DNA of 64,000 nucleotides from Modestobacter sp. VKM Ac-2985 (GTDB taxonomy: Bacteria; Actinomycetota; Actinomycetes; Mycobacteriales; Geodermatophilaceae). Positions 50,781-60,354 of this stretch are shown here, piece after piece. The notes beneath the pieces are model-generated. The model was given only the letters and a program-made list of their open reading frames with translations. It searched no databases and was not told the origin of the DNA. Every line of letters starts with the position of its first letter. The stretch's first letter is position 1. The stretch spans positions 561,070 to 625,069 of the forward strand of contig NZ_JAPVBI010000003.1 of assembly GCF_026967925.1 (NCBI RefSeq). Reading direction: 5' to 3'. The translations under genes and the position numbers were made by a program.

Positions 50781-51950
50781 TCAGGCCGCCGGGCGGGTGG
50801 GGCGCTGCACGAAGCAGCAGCTGGCCGGGCAGTTGGTGCCCAGCCGGGGCTCCCCGCCGGACCGTCGCTCGGCCAGCAGCTCCCGCAGCGACGCCACGAA
50901 CGCCGGGTGAGTGCCCGCGGTCGCCGCCCGGGCGAAGGTCAGGCCCAGCTCGCCGGCGGTCTCCTCGGCCTCGTTGTCCAGGTCCCAGATGACCTCGAGG
51001 TGGTCGGAGATGAAGCCGACCGGGAAGAGGACGACGGCGGTCTCCCCCGACTCGGCCAGCGCCCGCAGGTGGTCGTTCACGTCCGGCTCCAGCCACGGCA
51101 CCGACGGCGGCCCGCTGCGGCTCTGCCACACCAGGTCGAAGCCCCGCCCCGGTGCCGCCGCCTCGACGACCAGCTCGGCGGCCCGCTGCAGCTCGGCTTC
51201 GTAGGCCCCGCCGTCCGGCCCGGCCACCGCGGCCATCGCGTCCGGGATGCTGTGCGCGGTCGCCACCAGCCGGGCGGTACCGCGGACCTCCTCGGGCAGC
51301 GAGGCGATCGCGGCGGCCAGCGCCTCGGCGTTGGCCTGGACGAAGCCCGGCGCGTCGAAGTAGTGCGGCAGCTTCTCGGCGGTGGGGCCGGTCGGCGCGG
51401 TGGGGTCGAGCTCCAGCGCGACGCGAGCCCGGGCGACGTCCTCGTGGTACTGCCGGCAGCCGGAGAACGAGGCGTAGGCCGAGGTGGCGAGCACGTAGGC
51501 GTGCTCGATGCCGTCGGTGGCCATCTGCCGCCAGGCGTCCTCGACGTAGGGCGCCCAGTTGCGGTTGCCCCAGTACACCGGCAGGTCGATGCCCGCGCCG
51601 GCGAGCTCGGCCTCCAGCGCGGCGACCAGCGCCTTGTTCTGGTCGTTGATCGGGCTCACGCCGCCGAAGTGGTGGTAGTGCTCGGCGACGGCCTCCAGCC
51701 GCTCGGGCGGGATGCCCCGGCCGCGGGTGACGTTGAGCAGGAACGGCATCACGTCGTCGTGGCCCTCGGGGCCACCGAAGCCGAGCACCAGCAGCGCCTC
51801 GCGGCGCCCGGCCGGGGCCGGCTCGGCCGAGGGGGCCACGCCGCCGTTGTTGCGCACGGCCAGCGACGGTTCCTGGTCGGGCTCCTGGCCGGGAGGGGTG
51901 AGGGAGGCACCTGCCGGGAGGGGGTGCCGGGGGCTTGCGAGGTCGGTCAC
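50781..51950 (-). CDS. cpfC: Ferrochelatase, actinobacterial coproporphyrin type with Fe-S cysteines
   Basis: 389 aa. Catalytic His is in VATAHSIPDAM and the Glu in SDHLEVIWDLDNEA; HFGGVSPIN and WGNRNWAPYV are family marks. Three Cys close the protein (TNCPASCCF) and one more is internal (FSGCRQYHED), the pattern of actinobacterial ferrochelatases that hold a [2Fe-2S] cluster. In actinobacteria it inserts iron into coproporphyrin III. About 60 N-terminal residues are extra. GTG 51950 is 7 bp after the fabI stop, in the fabG-fabI-ferrochelatase operon. Confidence 0.94.
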   Translation of the reverse strand: MTDLASPRHPLPAGASLTPPGQEPDQEPSLAVRNNGGVAPSAEPAPAGRREALLVLGFGGPEGHDDVMPFLLNVTRGRGIPPERLEAVAEHYHHFGGVSPINDQNKALVAALEAELAGAGIDLPVYWGNRNWAPYVEDAWRQMATDGIEHAYVLATSAYASFSGCRQYHEDVARARVALELDPTAPTGPTAEKLPHYFDAPGFVQANAEALAAAIASLPEEVRGTARLVATAHSIPDAMAAVAGPDGGAYEAELQRAAELVVEAAAPGRGFDLVWQSRSGPPSVPWLEPDVNDHLRALAESGETAVVLFPVGFISDHLEVIWDLDNEAEETAGELGLTFARAATAGTHPAFVASLRELLAERRSGGEPRLGTNCPASCCFVQRPTRPAA

Positions 51951-51957
51951 GAGACCG

Positions 51958-52724
51958 TCATACCCCCACGGCGTGGAACCCGCCGTCGACGTGCACGATC
52001 TCACCCGTCGTGGCCGGGAACCAGTCCGAGAGCAGCGCCGTGACGGCCTTGCCGGCCGGCTCGGTGTCGGTGACCGACCAGCCCAGCGGCGCGCGACCCT
52101 CCCAGGCCTCCTCGAACTGGGCGCTGCCCGGGATCGACTTCATCGCCATGGTGCGCAGCGGGCCGGCGGCGACCAGGTTGACCCGGACGCCCTCGGGGCC
52201 CAGCTCACGGGCCAGGTAGCGGGAGGTCGACTCCAGGGCCGCCTTGGCCGCGCCCATCCAGCCGTAGACCGGCCACGCGACGGTGGCGTCGAAGGTCAGG
52301 CCGACCACCGAGGCGGTGTCGCCGAACAGCGGGCGGCAGGCCTGGGTGAGCGAGGCCAACGACCAGGACGAGACCTGGAACGCCGTCGCCGCGTGCTCCC
52401 ACGCCACCTCCGGGAAGCCGTCGCCCATCGCCTCCTGTGGCGCGAAGCCGATGGAGTGGACGACGCCGTCCAGACCGTCGACGTGCTCGCGCAGCCGGTC
52501 GGCCAGCGTGGCCAGGTGCTCGGTGTCCGTCACGTCCAGCTCGACCACCGCCGCCTCCTGCGGCAGCCGCTTGGCGATCCGCTGGCACAGCGACAGCGCC
52601 CGGCCGAAGTTGGACAGGACGACGGTGGCGCCCTGCTCCTGCGCGAGGCGCGCGACCGAGAACGCGATCGACTGCTCGGTCAGCACGCCGGCGACCAGGA
52701 TCTTCTTGCCGTCCAGAATGCCCA

Positions 52725-52725
<1 letters not shown>
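51958..52725 (-). CDS. fabI: Enoyl-[acyl-carrier-protein] reductase (InhA type)
   Basis: 255 aa. The cofactor loop is VAGVLTEQSIAFSVAR, and the active site has Phe145 (LTFDATV), Tyr154 and Lys161 (VYGWMGAAKAAL). This spacing matches InhA. It does the last reduction of fatty-acid elongation with NADH. The ATG overlaps the fabG stop by one base (TGATG). Motifs for isoniazid-type inhibitor binding are conserved in kind, but no prediction of drug response is made. Confidence 0.95.
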
Positions 52726-53474
<749 letters not shown>

Positions 53475-53538
53475 CTAGTCGGTGGGCCCACGTCACACCG
53501 GACGAGCCCCGGAGCCGATCGCGTCGCAGACTGGCCGG

Positions 53539-53829
53539 GTGACGTCGTCCCCGACCGGCCCGCGGGGCCTCGTCCGGCTGCTGAACACCGCCGACGGGCG
53601 GGCGCTGTGCCTGGCCGGCGCGGTGGACGCCGACGTCGTCCTGGCGTTCCAGCATCGCTACGGCCGCGAGCCGGTACGGGTCGACGTGATCGACGCCGGG
53701 TCGGTGACCTCGCTGTCCGGCGCCGCGCTGGAGCTCGTCCGCGACCACCTGGACGTCGCCGCCCTGGGCGGGCGGACGGTCACGCTCCGGCGGTCCCCTG
53801 CCTTCGGCCGGCTGCTCCAGCAGACCTGA
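53539..53829 (+). CDS. Small STAS-like protein
   Basis: 96 aa from GTG 53539. The pattern LVRLLNTADGRALCLAGAVDADVVLAF, VRVDVIDAGSVTSLSGAALELVRDHL and GGRTVTLRRSPAFGRLL fits a STAS fold, with Ser in SLSGA at the usual phosphorylation loop. It may be an anti-sigma antagonist homologue, but no RsbW is adjacent. CAGACT sits 6 nt upstream of the start, with no Shine-Dalgarno. It is convergent with the MFS gene. Confidence 0.75.
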   Translation: MTSSPTGPRGLVRLLNTADGRALCLAGAVDADVVLAFQHRYGREPVRVDVIDAGSVTSLSGAALELVRDHLDVAALGGRTVTLRRSPAFGRLLQQT

Positions 53830-53882
53830 CCCGGCGCGGGCGGGGGGCCGGCGCGACACAGGCCCCGCCCCGGCCGATCAGG

Positions 53883-55118
53883 TCAGTACGCCGCCACCGC
53901 CGTCGGCCGGGCCAGTCGGACGCCGACCGCGGCAACCACGGACAGCGCGCCGAGCACCGTGAGCGCGGACCCGAGACCGTCCAGCGCGCCGCTGAGCGCC
54001 AGCACCACCAGCGGGCAGACGAACTGGCCGAGGAACAGCGCCGACGTCCAGACCCCGGTGGCCCGGCCACGCTGCTCGAAGCCCAACGAGCCGAGCGCCC
54101 AGCTGAGCAGCGCCGGGAGCAGCAGCCCGTTGCCCAGCCCGGTGACGACCGCGCAGACCGCCACCACCGACACCGAGGACGCCATCGCCAGACCGAGCAG
54201 GCCCAGCCCCGAGAGGAGGAAGGCCACCGGGATGGTGACGACCGGCCCCAGCCGGGTGAGCCGGCCGAAGGCGAACGCGCCCGCCGCGGTGCCCAGCGAG
54301 CCGATCGCGCTGACCGCGCCGATCGTGCCGGTGGACTCGACGCCCAGGTCGTCGAGCTTGAACGACAGCTCCACGATCAGCACGTAGAAGACCAGGCCAC
54401 CGAAGAGGGTCACGCCCACCGGTGCAGCCAGCTGGTGCCAGGGCAGCGCGGGGAGCTTCCCGATGCGCGCAGCTGAGCCGGCCGCCGGCTGCCAGATGTG
54501 CCGGGCAGCCAGGACGGCGAGCGGCAGGCTCACCGCGTACAGCCAGAACGGGGCCCGCCAGCTGCTCTCCCCCAGTGCGCCGCCCAGCCCGAAGAAGAGC
54601 GTCGCCGCGAGGGTGGTGCACACGACCTGGTAGCCGAAGTAGCGCTCCCGCTCCGGGCCGGAGAAGTAGTCGGCCAGCAGGGTGGTGCAGCAGGTCATGA
54701 TCGCCGCCTCGGTCAGCCCGACGAGCACCCGGCTGGCCACGATGAGCTCCAGCGAGTCCAGCCAGAGCGGCGCCGTGCCCACCACGGCGTAGGCGACCAG
54801 GGCACCGACGAGCAGGCGCTTGCGGCCCACCCGGTCGACGATGCGGCCGGCGATCATCGCGGTCAGCCCGATCACCAGGGCGGGCGCGGTGAGCACGATC
54901 GGTGCCAGCGCCTGCACCCCCGGCGTACCGGCGAAGGCGTCCTCGATCGCGGGCAGCACCGGCGCCAGCAGGACCGAGCCGAGCACGGCCAGGCAGCTGG
55001 ACAGCAGGAGCACCGCGACCTGCGGGCGCCCGGCGGGGCGACCGGTGACGGGGTCGACGGCCCGGCCCGCGCCGGGCGGTTCGGACAGCCGTAGGCGGCT
55101 CGGTGCGGACTCGGACAC
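53883..55118 (-). CDS. MFS transporter, probably tied to the aromatic operon
   Basis: 411 aa, 12 helices. Motif A is GRIVDRVGRKRLL; helix 4 has ASRVLVGLTEAAIMTC; helix 7-8 loop FGRLTRLGPVV. It lies 85 bp downstream of the LysR gene on the same strand, so it likely shares its regulation and could import the aromatic substrate degraded by the rightward operon. GTG 55118 has GAGGAG 6 nt upstream. The substrate is inferred from position only. Confidence 0.85.
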   Translation of the reverse strand: MSESAPSRLRLSEPPGAGRAVDPVTGRPAGRPQVAVLLLSSCLAVLGSVLLAPVLPAIEDAFAGTPGVQALAPIVLTAPALVIGLTAMIAGRIVDRVGRKRLLVGALVAYAVVGTAPLWLDSLELIVASRVLVGLTEAAIMTCCTTLLADYFSGPERERYFGYQVVCTTLAATLFFGLGGALGESSWRAPFWLYAVSLPLAVLAARHIWQPAAGSAARIGKLPALPWHQLAAPVGVTLFGGLVFYVLIVELSFKLDDLGVESTGTIGAVSAIGSLGTAAGAFAFGRLTRLGPVVTIPVAFLLSGLGLLGLAMASSVSVVAVCAVVTGLGNGLLLPALLSWALGSLGFEQRGRATGVWTSALFLGQFVCPLVVLALSGALDGLGSALTVLGALSVVAAVGVRLARPTAVAAY

Positions 55119-55203
55119 GGGCGTCTCCTCGGGTTCAGCGCCGGTCGGCGGTGACCGGCATCACTGACCGAGGAGTGTCAGGACCGCGCCGGGCGAGCGG
55201 AAA

Positions 55204-56160
55204 TCACTTCTCCTGGGGTCGGCCATCAGCCGTGTCGATTCCCAGTGGACCGTCGACAGCCTGTCGGGCGGCCCGGGCGATGACGTCGCGCAGGTAGCGG
55301 TGCTCGGGGTCGTCGTCCAGCGCCGGGTGCCACCACATGGCCTCCACCAGCGGGCCGGCCTCGAACGGGCAGGACAGGGCGCGGATCCCGACGCCGAGCG
55401 GGAGCATGTCCACCAGCCGCCGTTGCAGCAACGCGATCCGATTGCTGCCGGCGACCAGGGTCGGCACGGTGATGAAGTCCTCGGTCACCACCTGCACCCG
55501 CGGTTCGATCCCGAGCATCCGCATCTGCCGCGCGGCCGGGGTGGAGGCGGTCTGCCCGTGGTAGGTCACCACCCACGGCAGCGTCCGCAGGTGCTCCACG
55601 GTGAGCCCCTCCTCGGCCACGGGGTTGTCCGAGGACACCACGCACACCCACTCGTCGCGGTAGAGGTCCTGGTGGGACAGGTCGCTGACGAAGCCGTGCG
55701 GCAGCAGCATCACGTCGGCGCCCAGCAGCGTCTGCTCCGCCCGCTCGACCAGGGCCGGTGAGTGCGGGGTGAGGCGCAGCCGGGTGTGCGGCGCCTCCTC
55801 ACCCAGCAGCCCGGCGAGGGTGTCGCCCAGGACGATCACCACGTAGTCGCTGACCAGCACGGTGAACTCCCGCGTCGAGGACGACGGGTCGAACTCCGGC
55901 TGTGCGGTGAACACCCGCTCCGCCCCGGCCAGCGCCAACCGGGACAGCTCCCGCAGTTGGACGGCGAGCGGGGTCAGCCGGTACTCGTTCCCCGTCCGGG
56001 TCAGCAGCTCGTCGTCGAAGTGCCGGCGGAGCCGGGCCAGCGACGCCGACAGCGCCGGCTGGCTCAGGCCCATCCGCGCCGCGGCCCGGGTCACGCTCCG
56101 CTCCTGCAGGAGGGCGTCGAGGGAGACCAGCAGGTTGAGGTCCAGCCGGGCCAGGTTCAT
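55204..56160 (-). CDS. LysR family transcriptional regulator
   Basis: 318 aa. The winged helix is at 1-60 (LARLDLNLLVSLDALLQERSVTRAAARMGLSQPALSASLARLR) and the rest is the periplasmic-binding-like effector domain. It is of the NodD/LinR-like group by its N-terminus. Divergent from the catabolic operon across 107 bp, which points to control of that operon by an aromatic inducer. The ATG has GATACT 8 nt upstream. A weak ATCAG-N14-CTGAT repeat in the gap (56194-56217) is a candidate site. Confidence 0.92.
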   Translation of the reverse strand: MNLARLDLNLLVSLDALLQERSVTRAAARMGLSQPALSASLARLRRHFDDELLTRTGNEYRLTPLAVQLRELSRLALAGAERVFTAQPEFDPSSSTREFTVLVSDYVVIVLGDTLAGLLGEEAPHTRLRLTPHSPALVERAEQTLLGADVMLLPHGFVSDLSHQDLYRDEWVCVVSSDNPVAEEGLTVEHLRTLPWVVTYHGQTASTPAARQMRMLGIEPRVQVVTEDFITVPTLVAGSNRIALLQRRLVDMLPLGVGIRALSCPFEAGPLVEAMWWHPALDDDPEHRYLRDVIARAARQAVDGPLGIDTADGRPQEK

Positions 56161-56267
56161 GGACAGGGAGTATCCACGCCGTCTATGCCGCCCATCAGCA
56201 CTCTCGTCTTCCCTGATCGCTCGCCGTCGCCGAACGTCACGTGGGTCGCTTCAAGGAGGAAACCGAC

Positions 56268-57269
56268 GTGACCCACGACGCACCGACCGAGCTCGACCGC
56301 TCCGACCCGGAGTCCGCCATCGCCGTGGCTGCGAAGCGCTGCTCCAACTGGGGCCGCTGGGGCGCCGACGACGTCCTCGGCACGCTGAACTTCCTCGACG
56401 AGGCCAAGCGCCTGGAGGGCGCCCGCCTGGTCCGGCGCGGGGCGAGCTTCTCCCTCGCCCAGTCCTTCGACATGAACGGCCCGCAGAAGGGCTGGCGGCG
56501 ACGCACGAACCCGGTGCACACGATGCTGGACACCGGCACCGACGCCGAGCGCGGTGTGCAGGGCTTCCCGCACGGCATCGGCGGAGCCGATGACGTCATC
56601 TCGATGCCGCTGCAGGCCTCCACCCAGTGGGACGGGCTCGGCCACATCTTCGACCACGGCATGGCCTGGAACGGCCGCCGCGCGGGCGACGTGGTCACCA
56701 GCGCGGGCGACGCGGTCACCGGCATCGAGACCGCCGCCTCGCTCCTCGCCGGCCGCGGCGTCCTGCTGGACGTCGGCCGGGCGCTGGGCACCGACGGCGA
56801 GCTGCCCGACGGCTTCGCCATCACCACCGCGCACCTCGCCGCCACGATCGCGGCGCAGGGCGAGACCGCCCGGGTCGGCCGTGGCGACCTGCTGCTGGTG
56901 CGCACCGGCCGGCTGGCCCGTGCCCGGCGCGACATCGCCGAGGGCCGCGGCTGGGGCGACTACGCCGGCGGCGACGCCCCCGGCCTGTCGTTCACCACAG
57001 CCGACTGGCTTCACGGCACCGAGATCGCCGGCATCGCCACGGACACCTGGGGTCTCGAGGTGCGGCCCAACGAGTTCGACGTGGCCTTCCAACCCCTGCA
57101 CCAGGTCTGCATCCCGAACATCGGGCTGTTCCTCGGCGAGATGTGGGACCTCGACGCGCTCGCCGCCGACTGCGCGGCCGACGGCGTCTGGGAGTTCTTC
57201 CTCACCGCCGCGCCCCTGCCCGTGACCGGCGCCGTCGGTGCACCGGTCAACCCCATCGCGGTCAAGTGA
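56268..57269 (+). CDS. Cyclase family protein (kynurenine formamidase-like fold)
   Basis: 333 aa. The metal motif of the family appears as STQWDGLGHIFDHG (in place of HSGTHXDXXXH), with RGVLLDVGRAL, GDLLLVRTGR and a late PNIGLFLGEMW. Members hydrolyse amides or lactones with Zn or Mn. GTG 56268 has AAGGAGG upstream. It is the first of five genes read together (gaps 13, 21, overlap, 16 bp), so it probably acts in the same pathway, maybe on a lactone or amide intermediate or on the entry compound. Confidence 0.85.
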   Translation: MTHDAPTELDRSDPESAIAVAAKRCSNWGRWGADDVLGTLNFLDEAKRLEGARLVRRGASFSLAQSFDMNGPQKGWRRRTNPVHTMLDTGTDAERGVQGFPHGIGGADDVISMPLQASTQWDGLGHIFDHGMAWNGRRAGDVVTSAGDAVTGIETAASLLAGRGVLLDVGRALGTDGELPDGFAITTAHLAATIAAQGETARVGRGDLLLVRTGRLARARRDIAEGRGWGDYAGGDAPGLSFTTADWLHGTEIAGIATDTWGLEVRPNEFDVAFQPLHQVCIPNIGLFLGEMWDLDALAADCAADGVWEFFLTAAPLPVTGAVGAPVNPIAVK

Positions 57270-57282
57270 CGAAGGAGTCCCC

Positions 57283-58413
57283 GTGCCCGCAGTGAACAAC
57301 GTCCTGGTGGTCGGCAGCGGCCTGGCCGGGGCAGCAACCGCCGTCCACCTGGCCGGCCGCGGTGTCGCCGTCGACCTGATCGAGATCACGCCGGACGTCG
57401 CCGCCGTCGGCTCCGGCATCACCCTCCAGGGCAACGCGCTGCGGGAGCTGCGCGCCCTCGGCGTCTGGGAGCAGGTCGAGGCGGCCGGCTACGCCTTCGA
57501 CGTCACCGGGATCCGGGCCCCCGACCCGCACGGTTCCGTGGTCGCGGAGATCCCGGACGCGAAGACCGGCGGCCCCGACCTGCCCGCGGCGATGGGCATG
57601 CCCCGTCCGGAGCTCGCCCGGATCCTGTGCGACCGGGCCACCGAGGTCGGGGTGGAGGTGCGCTTCGGGACGACGTTCACCGACCTCGCCCAGGACGAGG
57701 CCGGCGTCGACGTCACCTTCTCCGACCACTCGACCCACCGCTACGACCTGGTGGTCGGCGCCGACGGCCTCCGGTCCTGGACCCGCCGAGCCCTGGGGAT
57801 CAACCTGGAGACCCGGTCGATCGGGATGGGCATCTGGCGGGCGTTCGGCCCGCGTCCGGCCAGCGTCACGCGTACGGACCTGTACTACGGCGGGCCGTCG
57901 TTCATCGCCGGCTACTGCCCCACCAGCGACGACTCGCTCTACGCCTACATCGTCGAGCCCGCCCAGGACCGCAGCGGCCTCACCCCGGACGAGCAGCTGG
58001 CCACCATGCGGGAGCTGTCGGAGGCCTACCACGGCCCGTGGGACGAGATCCGCGAGACGCTCACCGACCCCTCGCGGGTCAACTACACCTGGTTCGAGAC
58101 CCACGTGCTCGACGAGCCGTGGAACCGCGGCCGCGTCGTGCTGATCGGCGACGCCGCGCACACCTGCCCGCCGACCATCGCGCAGGGCGGCGCGATGGCC
58201 CTGGAGGACGCCGTCGTCCTGGCCGAGCTGCTCACCGAGCGGACCGCGCTGGACCAGGACCTCTGGGACGCCTTCCACGCCCGGCGGTACGAGCGCGCGA
58301 AGACCGTCGTCGACGCCTCCAACACCCTCGCCCAGTGGCAGCTCGACCACGTGCAGGGCGACGCGCCGGCGCTCTTCCGCCGGATCGCCGTGCTCACCAG
58401 CCAGCCCGCCTGA
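57283..58413 (+). CDS. FAD-dependent aromatic hydroxylase
   Basis: 376 aa class A flavin monooxygenase. VVGSGLAGAATAVHLA (FAD Gly motif near residues 8-23), the mid DLVVGADGLRSWTR motif, and GDAAHTCPPTIAQGGAMALEDA (FAD ribityl contact) are all present. It would add a hydroxyl group to the ring to give a catechol-type or hydroquinone-type diol for the next enzyme. It is in the salicylate/3-hydroxybenzoate hydroxylase-like group. GTG 57283 has AAGGAG upstream. Confidence 0.9.
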   Translation: MPAVNNVLVVGSGLAGAATAVHLAGRGVAVDLIEITPDVAAVGSGITLQGNALRELRALGVWEQVEAAGYAFDVTGIRAPDPHGSVVAEIPDAKTGGPDLPAAMGMPRPELARILCDRATEVGVEVRFGTTFTDLAQDEAGVDVTFSDHSTHRYDLVVGADGLRSWTRRALGINLETRSIGMGIWRAFGPRPASVTRTDLYYGGPSFIAGYCPTSDDSLYAYIVEPAQDRSGLTPDEQLATMRELSEAYHGPWDEIRETLTDPSRVNYTWFETHVLDEPWNRGRVVLIGDAAHTCPPTIAQGGAMALEDAVVLAELLTERTALDQDLWDAFHARRYERAKTVVDASNTLAQWQLDHVQGDAPALFRRIAVLTSQPA

Positions 58414-58434
58414 GACAAGCGGAAGGACCCACCC

Positions 58435-59376
58435 ATGACACAGCAGCGCCTGATCACCCACCTCCGGCACGTCGACCTGGCCGTGCCCGACTTCGACACG
58501 CAGCTCGACTTCTACTCCGGCACCTGGGGCCTGAGCACCGAGCACACCGACTCGGGTCTGGCCTTCCTCGCCGCTGAGGGCTCCCCGGAGCAGTACATCG
58601 TGCGGCTGCGGCAGTCGGCCGACAAGCGGGTCGACCTGATCTCCTTCGGCACAGCCACCGCCGCCGACGTCGACACGCTCGCCGGGCAGCTCGCGGCCGA
58701 CGGGGTGCACCTGATCGGGGAGCCGGACACGCTGCAGACCCCCGGCGGTGGCTACGGCTTCCGGTTCTTCGACAACGAGGGCCGGACCGTCGAGATCAGC
58801 TCCGACGTCGCCGTGCGGCAGCACCGGACGGTCGAGGAGGGCGAGTCGATCCCGGTGCGGCTGAGCCACGTCGTCCTCAACTCCGCCGACCCGGAGGGCA
58901 CCGTCGCCTTCTACGGGAAGCACCTGGCCTTCGCCCTGTCCGACACCCTGGTGCATCCACGGATGGGCAGCATGATGTGGTTCCTGCGCACCAACGCCTG
59001 GCACCACAGCATGGCGGTCGCCCGCGGTCCGCACCCCTCTCTGCACCACGCCTCCTTCGAGCTTCGCGGCATCGACGAGTACATGCGCGGCACCGGCCGG
59101 CTGCTGCGGCAGGGCGTGGAGAAGATCTGGGGCCCGGGTCGGCACCTGGCCGGCAACAACACCTTCAGCTACTTCCTCGACCCGCACGGCAACACCGTCG
59201 AGTACACGACGGAGCTCGAGGTGCTGGACGAGGACACCTGGCACCCGCACGTCTACGACTTCAGCAACCCCGAGGTGTCCGACCAGTGGGGCACCGCCAA
59301 CGCGATGAACGAGTTCGTCGCCCAGCGCTCGTTCAACGACCCGGACCGGGGCCTGTTCGTGGCCCCGCCGGTCTGA
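58435..59376 (+). CDS. VOC-fold extradiol ring-cleavage dioxygenase
   Basis: 313 aa, two-domain type I extradiol enzyme. The active C-terminal domain keeps the Fe(II) ligands His145 (RLSHVVLN), His204 or His205 (SLHHASFEL) and Glu256 (GNTVEYTTELE), plus Tyr246 and the GPGRHLAGNN loop. It should open a catechol next to its hydroxyls. It follows the hydroxylase by 21 bp and overlaps the FAH gene by one base, the expected order for a meta-cleavage path. The ring substrate is unknown. Confidence 0.92.
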   Translation: MTQQRLITHLRHVDLAVPDFDTQLDFYSGTWGLSTEHTDSGLAFLAAEGSPEQYIVRLRQSADKRVDLISFGTATAADVDTLAGQLAADGVHLIGEPDTLQTPGGGYGFRFFDNEGRTVEISSDVAVRQHRTVEEGESIPVRLSHVVLNSADPEGTVAFYGKHLAFALSDTLVHPRMGSMMWFLRTNAWHHSMAVARGPHPSLHHASFELRGIDEYMRGTGRLLRQGVEKIWGPGRHLAGNNTFSYFLDPHGNTVEYTTELEVLDEDTWHPHVYDFSNPEVSDQWGTANAMNEFVAQRSFNDPDRGLFVAPPV

Positions 59377-60338
59377 TGCGGTTCGCCACCTGGGCACACG
59401 CCGGGTCGGTCCAGGCGGGCGTCGTGTCCGACGCCGGCGTCCACGCCTTCCCTTCCGGGATCTCCGTGCTGGACCTGGTGCGGGCCGGGTTGCCCGCCGC
59501 GTTGGAGGCCGGCGCCGCCGCGCTGGACGGCCCGTCGGTCGCGCTGGCCGACGTCCGGCTGCTCCCCCCGCTCGAGGCACCGACGGTGCGTGACTTCGTC
59601 GCGTTCGAGGAGCACGTCGAGGGCGTGGTCGCGGGGATGGGACAGGGCGGCGGCGTGGTGCCCGAGTGGTACGAGGCGCCCACCTTCTACTTCACCAACC
59701 CGTACGCCCTCATCGGCGCGCACGACGACGTCGCCGTCCCGCCCGGTTCGCAGCGGTTCGACTTCGAGCTCGAGGTCGCCGTCGTGGTGGGACGGGACGG
59801 CGCCTCGCTGACGCCGGAGCAGGCCCGCGAGCACGTCTTCGGCTACACCGTCCTCAACGACTGGTCGGCCCGGGACCTGCAGGCCCGGGAGATGCGGGTG
59901 AACCTCGGCCCGGCCAAGGGCAAGGACTCGGCCACGACCCTCGGCCCCTGGCTGGTCACCGCCGACGAACTGGAGCCGTACCGGGACGACGACGGCTTCC
60001 TCGCCCTGGACATGCGGGTGCGCGTGAACGACGTCGAGATCGGCCAGGACCTGCTGTCCAACATGGGCTGGCCGTTCGAGGAGCTCATCGCCTACGCCGC
60101 CCGCGGCACCGTCGTCCGCGCCGGCGACGTGCTCGGCTCGGGCACCTGCGGCAACGGCGGCTGCCTGGCCGAGCTGTGGGGCCGCCGCGGTGACCAGGCC
60201 CCGCCGCCGCTGCGACCCGGCGACGTCGTGGAGATGACCGTCGAGGGCATCGGCACCATCCGAAACCGCGTCGTCCCCGGGGTGCAGCTGCCGCCGGCGG
60301 CCCCGGCCCGCCCGCGCACCCGCCAGCGCACCACCTGA
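59376..60338 (+). CDS. Fumarylacetoacetate hydrolase family protein
   Basis: 320 aa. The metal site is FDFELEVAVVVG (Glu residues) and NDWSARDLQAREM (Asp), with PVRDF-type TVRDFVAFEEHV and a late GDVLGSGTCGNGG. Members hydrate or cleave ring-fission products, for example 2-hydroxypenta-2,4-dienoate hydratases or acylpyruvases. The ATG overlaps the dioxygenase stop (TGATG). The C-terminus has about 25 extra Pro/Arg residues. Confidence 0.92.
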   Translation: MRFATWAHAGSVQAGVVSDAGVHAFPSGISVLDLVRAGLPAALEAGAAALDGPSVALADVRLLPPLEAPTVRDFVAFEEHVEGVVAGMGQGGGVVPEWYEAPTFYFTNPYALIGAHDDVAVPPGSQRFDFELEVAVVVGRDGASLTPEQAREHVFGYTVLNDWSARDLQAREMRVNLGPAKGKDSATTLGPWLVTADELEPYRDDDGFLALDMRVRVNDVEIGQDLLSNMGWPFEELIAYAARGTVVRAGDVLGSGTCGNGGCLAELWGRRGDQAPPPLRPGDVVEMTVEGIGTIRNRVVPGVQLPPAAPARPRTRQRTT

Positions 60339-60354
60339 CCGGAAGAGAGACACC

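Noticed and set aside
56194-56217. ATCAG-N14-CTGAT as a LysR binding site
   Set aside because: Only 5-bp arms, and no clear T-N11-A centre; kept as a mention under LysR.
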